Source: JAYWDA01 sp043747555 (lineage in GTDB: Bacteria > Bdellovibrionota > Bdellovibrionia > Bdellovibrionales > Bdellovibrionaceae). From it: a DNA stretch of 64,000 bases. The translations under genes were made by a program, and so were the position numbers. The DNA lies in contig JAYTOY010000062.1 in the NCBI GenBank assembly GCA_043747555.1, positions 36,903 to 100,902 of the forward strand. Reading direction: 5' to 3'. Position 1 is the stretch's first letter; each line of letters opens with the position of its first letter. The notes under the pieces are model-generated. The model was not told where the DNA came from. It searched no databases and worked only from the letters and a program-made list of their open reading frames with translations. Shown piece by piece: positions 7,353 to 16,693 of this stretch.

Positions 7353-9052
7353 TTCAAAAAAACAGATTTCAATTAATTTTGTTTTTGGGCCTGTCGTTTG
7401 CACTAGGCCTAATCTATTTCCAGATTTTCGCCGCCCCTTTTTTGCCCTGGGATGACGATTACAATATCACCTTGAATCCTTATTTGCTTCAAGGCCAGTG
7501 GCTTGAGCTTTGGAATCATACTTATTTTGGTATGTATATTCCTGTCACACATACTTTTTGGGGACTGATCTTTCACCTGGGCGGTGGCCAGGCCTTGCCT
7601 TTTCGATTTTTTAACTTTTTTTTGCACGGGCTGAATACTTTTCTAGGCTACAAGTTAGCTCAACTTTGGTTTTCTAAAAGTAATTCTAAACCTTTATGGC
7701 TTTTAAGTATCGCGCCCTTATTTTTTGCACTTCATCCGTTACAGGTGGATGCGGTGGCTTGGATTTCTGGCGGCCGTGATTTACTGGCTACTTTTTTTGG
7801 ACTTTTAGCCTTGGTTTTCTTTTTTAAGTATGAAACCTGCAAAGGCTTTTGGATTGCGGGTTTGTTTTTTATTTTGAGTTTACTAAGTAAACCGCAAGCC
7901 GCGGCTCTGCCTCTGGTGATTTTCTTACTCAGCGTTTTACGAGCTCCATTACTTTGGAAAAAAAACGGCCTGAAAATGTTGGCTTGGAGTGTTCCCGTAT
8001 TCCTTATTTCTCTGATCACTTACGTCACCCAAAAAGATATTGTTTTGCCCACAGTTCAAATTTTAGAAAGACCACTTGTGGTTTTTGATAGTTTTGGATT
8101 TTATCTGGCTAAATTAGCTTGGCCGATTCATCTGACAGTCGATTATGGGCGCTCGCCGACTTATATGCTCAGTCATTTTGACAGGCAGTGGCCGCTGTCT
8201 TTTGTCTTCCTTAGCTTCCTTTTGTTTTTCTTTTTTGCCAGTCGCCGTTGCAAAAACTGGAACCTCTTTATCTTGTTTTTATCATGGGTGGTTTGTCTGC
8301 TCCCGGCTTCAGGGATAGTTAGTTTTGCCTTCCAAGAAATTTCCACAGTAGCCAATCATTATGTTTATTTTTCGATGGCTATTTTTTCGCTCTTATTAAT
8401 CGAACTTTTAAGTTTAAGTTCGCTATTAAAACTGAGTTTTTCCAAAACCGTTAAAATGGGATTGTTTTGTTTAATCGCCTTCTTTTCAATACTTAGTTGG
8501 CAGCGAATTCAGACTTGGCGATCTTCAAAGATATTTTTTGAAACAATGCTTTTAGAAAATCCTGAATCTCACAGCGCTCTGATGGGGCTAGCTCAATACT
8601 ATGGTGACGATAAGAAGGATTTTTCAAAATCTTTACAGCTGCTGCAACGAGCAAGAATTCAAAAACCAAAAGATCATCTTGTTATTTCTAATATTGCGAC
8701 AACACTGGTTCGCCTAAGTCGGTATAAAGAGGCGGTTGCCCTAGAAGATTGGCTTTTTGAACCAGAATTTCAAAGCTGGATGCCGAAAAAAAATGTAGAC
8801 TCGGCAAATTTCTTAAATGCACTTGGTTCAGCGATGGCGCCCTTGGGAAGGGTCGACTTAGCGCTTTTATATTTTTGCCAGGCTCAAGTTCTTAATCCAT
8901 TGGCTGCGGGCTTTGGCGAAAATGTAGAAATTATTCTTGCCAAGCTGCGGGCACAGAATCCGCAAATATCTTGCCCTCGATTTTCAACTTTTGATGAGTT
9001 TATTCGAACTGCGGCTGTTGTAAGGTATAATCAAACAAAGGGGTCAAAGTGA
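7349..9052 (+). CDS. TMTC-like polytopic membrane glycosyltransferase with TPR tail, second tandem copy
   Basis: 567 residues, clearly a paralogue of the preceding gene: the same FLPWDDDYNITLNP motif, FALHPLQVDAVAWISGGRDL, LLSKPQAAALPLVIF, SGIVSFAFQEIST and a TPR-like C-terminus. The start overlaps the upstream stop as ATGA, so translation is coupled. Retention of two diverged full-length copies side by side suggests two acceptor or donor specificities, or a heterodimer. Inference only: both copies keep the acidic motif, so neither looks dead. Confidence 0.8.
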   Translation: MIQKNRFQLILFLGLSFALGLIYFQIFAAPFLPWDDDYNITLNPYLLQGQWLELWNHTYFGMYIPVTHTFWGLIFHLGGGQALPFRFFNFFLHGLNTFLGYKLAQLWFSKSNSKPLWLLSIAPLFFALHPLQVDAVAWISGGRDLLATFFGLLALVFFFKYETCKGFWIAGLFFILSLLSKPQAAALPLVIFLLSVLRAPLLWKKNGLKMLAWSVPVFLISLITYVTQKDIVLPTVQILERPLVVFDSFGFYLAKLAWPIHLTVDYGRSPTYMLSHFDRQWPLSFVFLSFLLFFFFASRRCKNWNLFILFLSWVVCLLPASGIVSFAFQEISTVANHYVYFSMAIFSLLLIELLSLSSLLKLSFSKTVKMGLFCLIAFFSILSWQRIQTWRSSKIFFETMLLENPESHSALMGLAQYYGDDKKDFSKSLQLLQRARIQKPKDHLVISNIATTLVRLSRYKEAVALEDWLFEPEFQSWMPKKNVDSANFLNALGSAMAPLGRVDLALLYFCQAQVLNPLAAGFGENVEIILAKLRAQNPQISCPRFSTFDEFIRTAAVVRYNQTKGSK

Positions 9053-9936
9053 TTTTTTATTTCCTTGAGCTAAGAAAAAAATTGGTCCTGAAAATTATAA
9101 AAATGTCTCGTGGCGCCCTTAAAAATACACGTTTCGAGAATTCTTTTTTAGTAAGCAGTGTTTATAAAATGTTTTTTTCCCTAGGTTTTCAAGGCTCGGC
9201 GCCAGAAATGAGTTTTAATTTTCACGGTTATACCTTTATCACAAGTACAAAAGATAAGTCGATGTTGCCAGGGTTGCTGAATCAAACATATGAGCTGAAT
9301 GAGTTCAATTTTTTTAAAAAGGTTTTAAAAGCAGATTGGGTCGTTTTAGATATTGGAGCAAATATTGGCTTATATTCCAAGATTGCTTCCGATCTTGTAG
9401 GACCCGCTGGCCATATTTATTGCTTTGAACCCGCGCCGGTAACCAGATCAATCTTAGAGAAGAATCTTGTTAGCTGTTTAAATACAACCATTGTACCCAA
9501 AGCCGTTGGTTCAAAATCTGGAACTGTAACTCTTTATTTAGAAAATGAAAACATTGGATGTACTTCGGTGTTAGCTAAAACAAAAAACCCCCTTGATGTA
9601 AAAATCACATCTATTGATGATTTTCTATCTGAAAATCGACAGATTCAAAGAATTGATTTTATTAAAATTGATATTGAAGGCTTTGAAGAAGAGGCTCTTT
9701 TAGGAATGGTGACTGCTTTAAAGTTTAATCCAATCCTTTTAATTGAATTGAATCCAAATTTTTTACGGCAAAATGGCCGTCGTCCTGAGGACTTTCTTTA
9801 TTCTCTGCATCAGCGTTTTGGAAAGGTCTCTTATGTCTGCGAAAAAACGGGCGTGTTAAAACCGCTGCCTGACCTAAAACACTTAGGTCATCAGTTAATT
9901 GCCAACCTCGTACTCGAAAACCCCCTCCCGATTTAA
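9049..9936 (+). CDS. FkbM family SAM-dependent methyltransferase
   Basis: 295 residues from a GTG start that overlaps the previous stop (GTGA), with AAAGGGG upstream as SD. The SAM-binding motif VVLDIGANIGLYS has its DIGANIG at residues 101-107, followed by YCFEPAPVTRSILEKNL and KIDIEGFEEEALLGM, the motif order of the FkbM family. FkbM enzymes O-methylate sugars or polyketides, so in this position it probably methylates a sugar of the surface glycan or of the TMTC product. The basic N-terminal ~50 residues are less conserved and may bind membrane. Confidence 0.87.
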   Translation: MIFYFLELRKKLVLKIIKMSRGALKNTRFENSFLVSSVYKMFFSLGFQGSAPEMSFNFHGYTFITSTKDKSMLPGLLNQTYELNEFNFFKKVLKADWVVLDIGANIGLYSKIASDLVGPAGHIYCFEPAPVTRSILEKNLVSCLNTTIVPKAVGSKSGTVTLYLENENIGCTSVLAKTKNPLDVKITSIDDFLSENRQIQRIDFIKIDIEGFEEEALLGMVTALKFNPILLIELNPNFLRQNGRRPEDFLYSLHQRFGKVSYVCEKTGVLKPLPDLKHLGHQLIANLVLENPLPI

Positions 9937-10034
9937 ACCTGGACTTAAAGGACTTTTGACTTATCATTTGAATATCCAAATCTCGTTAGCAGCCGGAAGA
10001 CCATTTCAAATGCCTTCCTGGAAAGGCTTTAAAC

Positions 10035-11267
10035 TTGTCCAACCTAGCAAGTAATTTAAAAAAGCCATTCATAGAAACAGATTTTCTTATTATTGGAGGG
10101 GGAATTATTGGCGCCTGTATCGCCCAACAAATAAAATTTAAATACCCTAATTCCAAAATTGTCGTTATTGAAAAAGAAAAAAACTTTGCTCAGCATGCCT
10201 CGGGTCGAAACAGTGGCGTGTTACATGCTGGATTTTATTACACTGCTAATAGCTTAAAAGCCCGCTTCACCAAAGCAGGGAATTCTTTTTGGAAAGAATA
10301 CTGCCAACGGAAATCCCTTTCATTACGCAACTGCGGAAAATTGATTGTAGCACAAAATGATCACGACCTTCCCCAAATAGATGAACTGCTAACTCGTGCA
10401 AAAACTAATCAAATTGATCTTCAAGAGATTTCACTTTCTGATGCAAAAAAAATTGAACCTCGTGTAAAATCTTATCGTCGCATTCTTTGGTCACCGTCAA
10501 CTTCGACTGTTAATCCTGTGCAAATTTTGCAAGAATTGGTAAACGATCTTTGTGCCGTTGGCGTTATGTTTCAAAAGGAAACTTGCTATCTTGGACAGCA
10601 AAAAAATATCGTTTACACAAATAGGGGGCCTATTAAAGCGGGCTATGTAGTCAATGCTGCGGGACTTTACGCAGACAGAATCGCCAAAACTTTTGGATTT
10701 TCTCAACATCATAAAACAGTTCCTTTTAAAGGACTTTATCTTTACATGAATGATTCCTTTGGAACTTTGAATACCCATATTTATCCAGTACCAAATTTAA
10801 AAAATCCATTTTTGGGCGTGCACTATACTGTCACTTTTGATGGACATATTAAAATTGGCCCAACCGCGATCCCTGCTTTTTGGCTCGAACAATACAAAGG
10901 CTTCGATAACTTTAGGTGGAATGAGTTTTTTCAAATTTTGGGTTTGGAAATGAACCTCCTACTGCATTCCGATTTTGATTTTAAAAATTTGGCTTTCCAA
11001 GAGTTTCGAAAATATTCTAAGAAATACCTTATATCCCTAGCCCAAAATATGGTTGAAGGTGTCGATGTCTCGAAATTTGACACTTGGGGCGATCCTGGAA
11101 TAAGAGCGCAACTAGTGGATACGCGTACAATGAAATTGGAAATGGATTTTATTTATGAGGGAGATTCGAAGTCATTTCACGTCCTGAATGCTGTTTCACC
11201 AGCATTTACTTCTGCGATGCCCTTCGCTGAATTTCTTGTAGAAAAAATAGCGGAGCTGGTGAGCTGA
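10035..11267 (+). CDS. FAD-dependent oxidoreductase, L-2-hydroxyglutarate oxidase (LhgO) family
   Basis: 410 residues with the DAO fold. FLIIGGGIIGACIA has its FAD-binding GGGIIG at residues 21-26, then VVIEKEKNFAQHASGRNSGVLHAGFYY, which is diagnostic of the LhgO/GlpD-like group. TTG at 10035 is used because no ATG or GTG lies nearby in frame and GGAAAGG stands 7 nt upstream. LhgO oxidises L-2-hydroxyglutarate to 2-oxoglutarate. In a polysaccharide island, LhgO-like enzymes may instead oxidise a hydroxyacid or polyol building block; the sequence does not decide this. It is co-directional with the FkbM gene after a ~100-nt gap. Confidence 0.83.
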   Translation: MSNLASNLKKPFIETDFLIIGGGIIGACIAQQIKFKYPNSKIVVIEKEKNFAQHASGRNSGVLHAGFYYTANSLKARFTKAGNSFWKEYCQRKSLSLRNCGKLIVAQNDHDLPQIDELLTRAKTNQIDLQEISLSDAKKIEPRVKSYRRILWSPSTSTVNPVQILQELVNDLCAVGVMFQKETCYLGQQKNIVYTNRGPIKAGYVVNAAGLYADRIAKTFGFSQHHKTVPFKGLYLYMNDSFGTLNTHIYPVPNLKNPFLGVHYTVTFDGHIKIGPTAIPAFWLEQYKGFDNFRWNEFFQILGLEMNLLLHSDFDFKNLAFQEFRKYSKKYLISLAQNMVEGVDVSKFDTWGDPGIRAQLVDTRTMKLEMDFIYEGDSKSFHVLNAVSPAFTSAMPFAEFLVEKIAELVS

Positions 11268-11283
11268 GCATATCATTTTGCGT

Positions 11284-12249
11284 TTACTTGAGGCCGACAA
11301 AGATTTTAAACCAAAAGTATTTGATGGTACGTGCCAGACTCGGAAAGTGATCCTGTAAAAAATAATAGGGCACCACTCGAATCATGCTGTGCGCTTTCTG
11401 GTAGTTTAAGGCAGTTCTTAACAAGATCTTTTTGGTCCATGGCAACGGGATCTCATCGATCACTTTATTATAGGCCAAAAAACTTTCATTACAGAGGGTT
11501 ACCATTTTTTTTAATTCACCAGTGGATTGCCGCTTTCCATCTGAAGTCGGTAATATTTCTGCATGAAGAAGAACTTCATCGACGATCTTCAAATTTCCAT
11601 GAAGCAGAATTCTCATCTCAATTGGTAGCAAATGCCATTTAAGCAAATCAGGATTTTCTAACGCCTTTAGACTGGCAGCGAATGCCTGACGAAAAACCTC
11701 CGTCCGTCCAAGACCCCATAAAATACGGATCTTACCGTAATATTCCGGTTGGGTTGTGTAGTTCCAGAGTCGATCAAATAAATCTGGCGCCGGTAGCTTC
11801 TTTAGGTATTGTGTATAGACCACTTTTATTATTGGATCTGTCGTTTTGTCTGTTACATCATATCCCGGCATCGCCAAAACACAATCTTGATCCACCTCTA
11901 AGGCGCCCACCATCTTTTCAATAAATGTTGCTTCTAAAAAATCATCATCCGCAGCCCACATAAAATAGGAATGTTTCGCATGATCTAGAAGATATTTCAG
12001 ATTTCTAATGGCACCAAGATTTGAATGTTGCCTTACGTACTTAATATTTAGACTTTGACTATGGTGTTCAACAACATTGCGAATAGCTTCTTCGTCAACG
12101 GAACAATTATCGGAAATTAGGATTTCAAAATTTTTATAAGTTTGAGAAGCTAGTCTCTGTAGGGAGCGCCGTAAAAGCTCGGGCCGATTGTAAGTTGGAA
12201 TTCCTACTGTAACCCATGGAGCGGTCCCAAGATGATTTTGCACTCCCAT
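11284..12249 (-). CDS. Glycosyltransferase family 2
   Basis: GT-A type glycosyltransferase. The catalytic domain opens with PWVTVGIPTYNRPELLRRSL, then ILISDNCSVDEEAI and MWAADDDFLEATFIEKM with the metal-binding DDD. It transfers a nucleotide-activated sugar at the cytoplasmic face of the membrane. The frame stays open to 12375, but that would run into the divergent epimerase gene and add residues outside the fold, so the internal ATG at 12249 was preferred, giving 321 residues. It stands alone on this strand. Acceptor and donor are unknown. Confidence 0.85.
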   Translation of the reverse strand: MGVQNHLGTAPWVTVGIPTYNRPELLRRSLQRLASQTYKNFEILISDNCSVDEEAIRNVVEHHSQSLNIKYVRQHSNLGAIRNLKYLLDHAKHSYFMWAADDDFLEATFIEKMVGALEVDQDCVLAMPGYDVTDKTTDPIIKVVYTQYLKKLPAPDLFDRLWNYTTQPEYYGKIRILWGLGRTEVFRQAFAASLKALENPDLLKWHLLPIEMRILLHGNLKIVDEVLLHAEILPTSDGKRQSTGELKKMVTLCNESFLAYNKVIDEIPLPWTKKILLRTALNYQKAHSMIRVVPYYFLQDHFPSLARTIKYFWFKIFVGLK

Positions 12250-12296
12250 AGCTCCCAGCCTTAAGACGGTTTCACTATCTAATTTTAACCCTTTCT

Positions 12297-12325
12297 TTGA
12301 CTTGCTGGCAAGCTCACCAAAAACT
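12297..12325 (+). promoter_or_regulatory. Putative sigma-70 promoter for the WecB-like gene (leaderless)
   Basis: TTGACT (12297-12302), a 17-nt spacer and AAAACT (12320-12325). The -10 ends 7 nt before the ATG at 12332, so the predicted transcript starts at the start codon; no SD is present. The -10 is weak, the -35 good. Confidence 0.4.
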
Positions 12326-12331
12326 GAACGT

Positions 12332-13420
12332 ATGTTTCTTAATTTCGTCCTTGGCACAGCCGCTGAACTGATCAAGGTTCAACCGATTATCATGACAGCC
12401 ATTAAAAAAGCTTATCCAGTCAAAATTATTGCCACCGGACAAAGTCATCAAAACTTTCTGATGCAATATGAAGATTTTAGACTTCCACCCGAAATACTGT
12501 CCTTCCTTTTTGAGGATTCAAAGGACCTAGACCATGCGAAATCGGCGATGAAATGGTTCACTCGCGCCGCTTTAATTTCCTCAAGGCAGTTTGAATCTCT
12601 TTTATGTGGTGGTTCGCACAAGGACACTTTCGTTATCGTCCACGGTGACACCCTTTCAACCTTAATCGCCTCATGGCTAAGTTGGAAAACGGGTGTCCAA
12701 GCAATTCACATTGAGGCCGGGCTTCGCTCACCTCAGCTTTTTAACCCATTCCCAGAAGAAATCAGTCGAAGAATCGTCTCATATTTGGTGCAAGTCCATA
12801 TGGCGCCAGATAAATCTGCCCTGGAGAATTTAAAGCGAGGACATAATCAACGAGAAGTTTATTGCACCAACGGCAACACGCTCATGGACGCCATTAGATA
12901 TAATGAACCCTCAGTTACACCTGGTGAACGTTTTGCCCTTATTAATATCCATCGTTTTGAAAACCTAAATTCACCAACTCGCTGGAAAATGATCGTTGAA
13001 ATTTTGCTTCAAGCAGCTCATAAAATTAATACGATATTTGTAACACATCCACAAATGAGACATAAGCTTGATGAGGATCCCACTTCGCATCAAAGACTGC
13101 TTGCGGCAGGCATCGATATTCGTAATCGCATGCCATTTTCAGAGTTTATCGGTCTTTTAAAAAATTCCGAATTTTTGATTAGTGATGGCGGGAGCAACCA
13201 AGAGGAATGCTCCTATCTTGGAAAGCCCTGTCTTCTTTTACGTGAAGCAACCGAGAGAACCGAGGGGTTGAATGAAAACTGCGTCCTCAGTCGTTTCGAT
13301 CAAAAAATTATCGCCGACTTTTTGGAAAATCCCCAACAGTTTGAGCGTTCGCCCAGCTCCGAAATGCATTCTCCATCAAAGTTTATTCTTGAAATTTTAG
13401 AAAAAAAAATTAGCCTTTGA
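12332..13420 (+). CDS. UDP-N-acetylglucosamine 2-epimerase family protein (WecB-like)
   Basis: 362 residues of the GT-B-fold non-hydrolysing 2-epimerase family: VHGDTLST at residues 103-110, HIEAGLRS at 126-133, PEEISRR at 141-147, and near the C-terminus ISDGGSNQEECSYLGKP with TERTEG that bind the UDP moiety. WecB interconverts UDP-GlcNAc and UDP-ManNAc; paralogues act on other UDP-HexNAc sugars. ATG 12332 was chosen over an in-frame TTG at 12302 because it begins right at the first strand (FLNFVLGTAAELIKVQP) and fits the promoter. The 3' end overlaps the convergent aminotransferase gene by 11 nt. Confidence 0.86.
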   Translation: MFLNFVLGTAAELIKVQPIIMTAIKKAYPVKIIATGQSHQNFLMQYEDFRLPPEILSFLFEDSKDLDHAKSAMKWFTRAALISSRQFESLLCGGSHKDTFVIVHGDTLSTLIASWLSWKTGVQAIHIEAGLRSPQLFNPFPEEISRRIVSYLVQVHMAPDKSALENLKRGHNQREVYCTNGNTLMDAIRYNEPSVTPGERFALINIHRFENLNSPTRWKMIVEILLQAAHKINTIFVTHPQMRHKLDEDPTSHQRLLAAGIDIRNRMPFSEFIGLLKNSEFLISDGGSNQEECSYLGKPCLLLREATERTEGLNENCVLSRFDQKIIADFLENPQQFERSPSSEMHSPSKFILEILEKKISL

Positions 13421-14543
13421 GATTTTTGTGCAATTCCACTACTGAATCGATGACATACTCAACCTCTACGTCCGATAGCTTTGGATACAGTGGGATGGTT
13501 AAAGTTCGATCCCCTATAGCCTCGGCATTTGGGAAGTCTCCCATTTTAAAATTAAATTTCTCTCGGTAATAAGTTAAATGAGGAACAGCTCTGTAGTTCA
13601 CGGCTACGCCGATCCCCTTTTCCTGAAGACCTTTTAACATCGCATCCCGCTTTCCTAATTCAGCCCAAATGGTAAAAAGATGTCGGGCCGACCGAGAGCC
13701 AGTGCGCACAACAGGAAATTCAATGCCAGCATTACTAAAAGCTTTTTCATAGCGTTGGCTGATGTCTTCACGGCGCTCTAAATTTTCTTCAATCTGAGCA
13801 AACTGCGGCATCAATAGGGCTGCTTGGATATCAAACATATTATATTTATACCCTAAGTCCAACATGTCCCAATGTTGGTAATTATTATGGTATCTTTCAG
13901 CGGCGGACTTACTCATCCCATGCTGGCGAAGCAAGCGTACCTTATCGTGAATGTCCTGCCGATTCATCGTTGCCGCTCCCCCTTCTCCGGAGGTTATGTT
14001 TTTAGTGGCATAAAAACTATACGCTACAACATCGCTGAGATCGCCCGGCTTATATCCATCGCGAGAACTTTCCAATGCATGAGCCGCATCCTCAATCAAC
14101 GCCAGAGAATATTTATCAGCTAAGGCTTTTAGGGCTTTCATGTCAGCCATTTGGCCATACAAATGAACTGGTATAATGGCTTTCGTTTTTGAGGATAAGG
14201 CTTTTTTAACTAAATTGACGTCGATCAATCCAGTATCTGCTTCAACATCAACAAATATAAGTTTGGCTCCGCATTGAAGGACCACATTCGACGTTGCAAT
14301 AAAGGTCATGGCAGGCACAATCACTTCATCGTCCGCGCCAATTCCAAGTGCTTTCAAAGCTAGAAATAAACCTGCCGTGCAGCTGGTAAGGCCAATCGCA
14401 TATTTTGTACCAGTGTATTCGCTCAGTTTTTTTTCGAACTCTACAGTTTTCGGACCGGTTGTTAGAAAAGATGATTTAAGAGTCTCGGTGACTTCGAGAA
14501 TTTCTTTTTCTCCTAAATTATGCTTGTAAAAATCAACTTTCAT
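13410..14543 (-). CDS. DegT/DnrJ/EryC1/StrS family sugar aminotransferase
   Basis: 377 residues. PLP-binding features: SFYATKNITSGEGG with the Schiff-base Lys181, EDAAHA at 151-156 and HLYGQ at 127-131. The family makes amino sugars from nucleotide-linked keto sugars. With the WecD-like acetyltransferase, the WecB-like epimerase and the SDR enzyme nearby, an N-acetylated amino-deoxy sugar is a reasonable product. The start shares one base with the stop of the SDR gene, so the two are coupled. I cannot tell a 3-, 4- or 5-aminotransferase from the sequence alone. Confidence 0.92.
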   Translation of the reverse strand: MKVDFYKHNLGEKEILEVTETLKSSFLTTGPKTVEFEKKLSEYTGTKYAIGLTSCTAGLFLALKALGIGADDEVIVPAMTFIATSNVVLQCGAKLIFVDVEADTGLIDVNLVKKALSSKTKAIIPVHLYGQMADMKALKALADKYSLALIEDAAHALESSRDGYKPGDLSDVVAYSFYATKNITSGEGGAATMNRQDIHDKVRLLRQHGMSKSAAERYHNNYQHWDMLDLGYKYNMFDIQAALLMPQFAQIEENLERREDISQRYEKAFSNAGIEFPVVRTGSRSARHLFTIWAELGKRDAMLKGLQEKGIGVAVNYRAVPHLTYYREKFNFKMGDFPNAEAIGDRTLTIPLYPKLSDVEVEYVIDSVVELHKNLKG

Positions 14544-15574
14544 TAAAAAATTCTTCCATTGATTGCAAGTTCGGCCATAGTGTCTTCAACACGCAAAAGA
14601 AATTTGTAGTGCTCGATCGTTCGGGCTCTAATGTCTTCCGGATCTAAAACGCCGTAGTTTAAAGCTTCAATGATTTCTTGGGCGCCGTCGCGCGCAGAGT
14701 GTTTTGCCTTAAACCCAAGGTCATTATGAATTTTATCGAAATTCACATTGTAGGTCCTTTTATCAGGATCATCAGGCGCCATGATCACTTCCACATCTGG
14801 TAGCAGACCTTTTATGATATTAGCAATTTGAAACACCTGATAATTTTGATCATTGGATCCAAGATTAAAAATTTGATGATCAATCTTTTCTTTGGTGGCA
14901 TTCATGACGTTTTCAAAGCCAGCAACAACATCTTTGACATGCACTAAGGGGCGCCATTGCTTACCACCACCCATAATCACAATTCGACGGTCTTTCCATG
15001 CCTTCATTGACATGATATTAATAACAAGATCAAAACGCATTCTCCGACTGTACCCGTAAACCGTAGCATTTCTTAAGATGGTAGGCGCAAAAGAAGCATC
15101 TGCAAGTTCTAAGAGGCGTTTTTCTACATCGACTTTGCCACGAGCATAATTTGACTGGGGGTTCACTGGAGAATTTTCTGTAAGTTGGGTTGATTCGCCT
15201 AAACCATACACCGAACAGGATGATGAATAGATATATCTAGGAACTCCTGCTTTTTTCGCACACTCGGCGACATTACTGCCACCCTTGAAGTTGATACTGA
15301 AAGTAAGATTTGGCTTTAGATCGCAGGTTGGATCATTTGAAAGACCGGCAAGGTCAATAACGACATCTATCCCCTCAAAATCTTTTGGAGTCAGATCACG
15401 AATATCTTTTTGTTGTAAAGTGAAATGTTGGTTATTGAATGTTTCTGACCCTAGGACATCTTTTCCAAAATAATATCGGTCGACTCCGACGACTCGATGT
15501 CCTTGCTTTAATAAGTGTTCTACCATAACAGAGCCGATGTAACCGCCCGCTCCGGTCAAAAATATCCTTTTCAT
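14543..15574 (-). CDS. NAD-dependent sugar epimerase/dehydratase (extended SDR)
   Basis: 343 residues. Rossmann motif GAGGYIGS at residues 8-15, SSSCSVYG at 117-124 and the catalytic pair Tyr143/Lys147 in NYARGK. The C-terminal substrate domain is complete. It acts on a nucleotide sugar; 4-epimerase, 4,6-dehydratase or 4-reductase activity are all possible. The SD GGGAG stands about 9 nt before the ATG. It is directly upstream of the DegT aminotransferase on the same strand and probably supplies or uses the same intermediate. Confidence 0.9.
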   Translation of the reverse strand: MKRIFLTGAGGYIGSVMVEHLLKQGHRVVGVDRYYFGKDVLGSETFNNQHFTLQQKDIRDLTPKDFEGIDVVIDLAGLSNDPTCDLKPNLTFSINFKGGSNVAECAKKAGVPRYIYSSSCSVYGLGESTQLTENSPVNPQSNYARGKVDVEKRLLELADASFAPTILRNATVYGYSRRMRFDLVINIMSMKAWKDRRIVIMGGGKQWRPLVHVKDVVAGFENVMNATKEKIDHQIFNLGSNDQNYQVFQIANIIKGLLPDVEVIMAPDDPDKRTYNVNFDKIHNDLGFKAKHSARDGAQEIIEALNYGVLDPEDIRARTIEHYKFLLRVEDTMAELAINGRIF

Positions 15575-15616
15575 TTTGGCGCTCCCAATTGGATTTTATA
15601 TTCTCATGATCCTAAA

Positions 15617-16693
15617 TTAATTGGTAGGTCCAAGACCAGTCTTAGTAATTGACTGCTGGTCACCATAGCTTTTTTGATTCGGCTTATGGCCAAGTAACTT
15701 CAAAAGTGTCATGCCAGCAATAAGTCCAGCAGTGTAGAGGGAAAAAACGGTGTGAAACAAATAGTATTTATCCTTACGCGTGACTGATAAATACACCGAA
15801 TCAAACAAGACGGGGAAAATTAGAAATGTATAGGGAATGTAAAGGTACTTTTTTAGGCGACCCGCAACCGAGTCAAATTGAATCCTGCCCACAAAGCCGG
15901 AGGTGCCAAAACCCTTTGAAAAATAAACATTGTTACGGACCCTCCATTTAATTTTACCAAGAAAACCTCTCCAATGGTCTGCCGAAAAATGTAGGACTCC
16001 GTCATTTTTAGTAACAGCAAAGATTCCAGTCAACTTCTGCATATGATAAAAGAAATGAACCGGGCCCCCTGGAATATTACAAAGGTCAGGAAAATTTTCT
16101 ATAAAAAACTTGAGGCGAATTGCATTAGCACAGGCTGCATTTTCGAAAATTGGTTGCGGGTCTCTGGGATTAATGCCGAAAAGCAGATAATTTTTTTCCT
16201 CCTTCACAACTGTTAATTGAGTCTTTAGTCGAGGAATAAAAAATCTTTCGTCTTTCGATAAACGGTAATAAAACATGGAAAATGGATCGCCAAATTCGTT
16301 GATGTAACGAGCAACAAACGGAACACCTTGCGGACTTAAATATCCGCTGGAAAAGATCATCATCACGTCTTTATTCCGTTCGAAAATTTCCGCTCTCTTA
16401 CTCAGCGCTTCTTTCGACACTAAGACCTCATCGCTGTCCACGTGCATAAGGTAATCACCGGTCGCCTCACGAAGACCCAAAAGCTTTGCACTAACGGGCT
16501 CTACTTTTGGATTAGCAAGAATTTTACAATTATAGCGGCCAGCAATATTTAATGTTTGATCGGTAGACCCACCGTCGATAACCATAATTTCAACTAAATC
16601 CTGCGGGTAATTCTGCTCACGGATGGCCGCTAAGGCTTTCTCAATGGTTCGGCCCGAGTTTAGCGTCGCCATCACAATTGAAAATTTCTTCAT
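15617..16693 (-). CDS. Glycosyltransferase family 2 with C-terminal membrane segments
   Basis: The GT-A domain starts at the N-terminus: FSIVMATLNSGRTIEKAL, VMVIDGGSTDQT-like block and YLMHVDSDEVLV with the DSD metal site. After residue ~270 come two or three hydrophobic segments, so the enzyme is membrane anchored. ATG 16693 makes an ATGA overlap with the upstream acetyltransferase; a TTG three codons further upstream is possible but less likely. It probably acts on an undecaprenyl-linked intermediate in the O-antigen or capsule pathway. Confidence 0.86.
   Translation of the reverse strand: MKKFSIVMATLNSGRTIEKALAAIREQNYPQDLVEIMVIDGGSTDQTLNIAGRYNCKILANPKVEPVSAKLLGLREATGDYLMHVDSDEVLVSKEALSKRAEIFERNKDVMMIFSSGYLSPQGVPFVARYINEFGDPFSMFYYRLSKDERFFIPRLKTQLTVVKEEKNYLLFGINPRDPQPIFENAACANAIRLKFFIENFPDLCNIPGGPVHFFYHMQKLTGIFAVTKNDGVLHFSADHWRGFLGKIKWRVRNNVYFSKGFGTSGFVGRIQFDSVAGRLKKYLYIPYTFLIFPVLFDSVYLSVTRKDKYYLFHTVFSLYTAGLIAGMTLLKLLGHKPNQKSYGDQQSITKTGLGPTN

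Noticed and set aside
10010..10054. ATG frame before the LhgO-like gene
   Set aside because: It is out of frame and closes after 14 codons; the TTG at 10035 has an SD at the right distance.
12302..12331. TTG start for the WecB-like protein and a start at 12375 for the divergent GT2
   Set aside because: Both extend beyond their folds and would make the two genes overlap by over 70 nt; internal ATGs at 12332 and 12249 fit the folds and leave space for a promoter.
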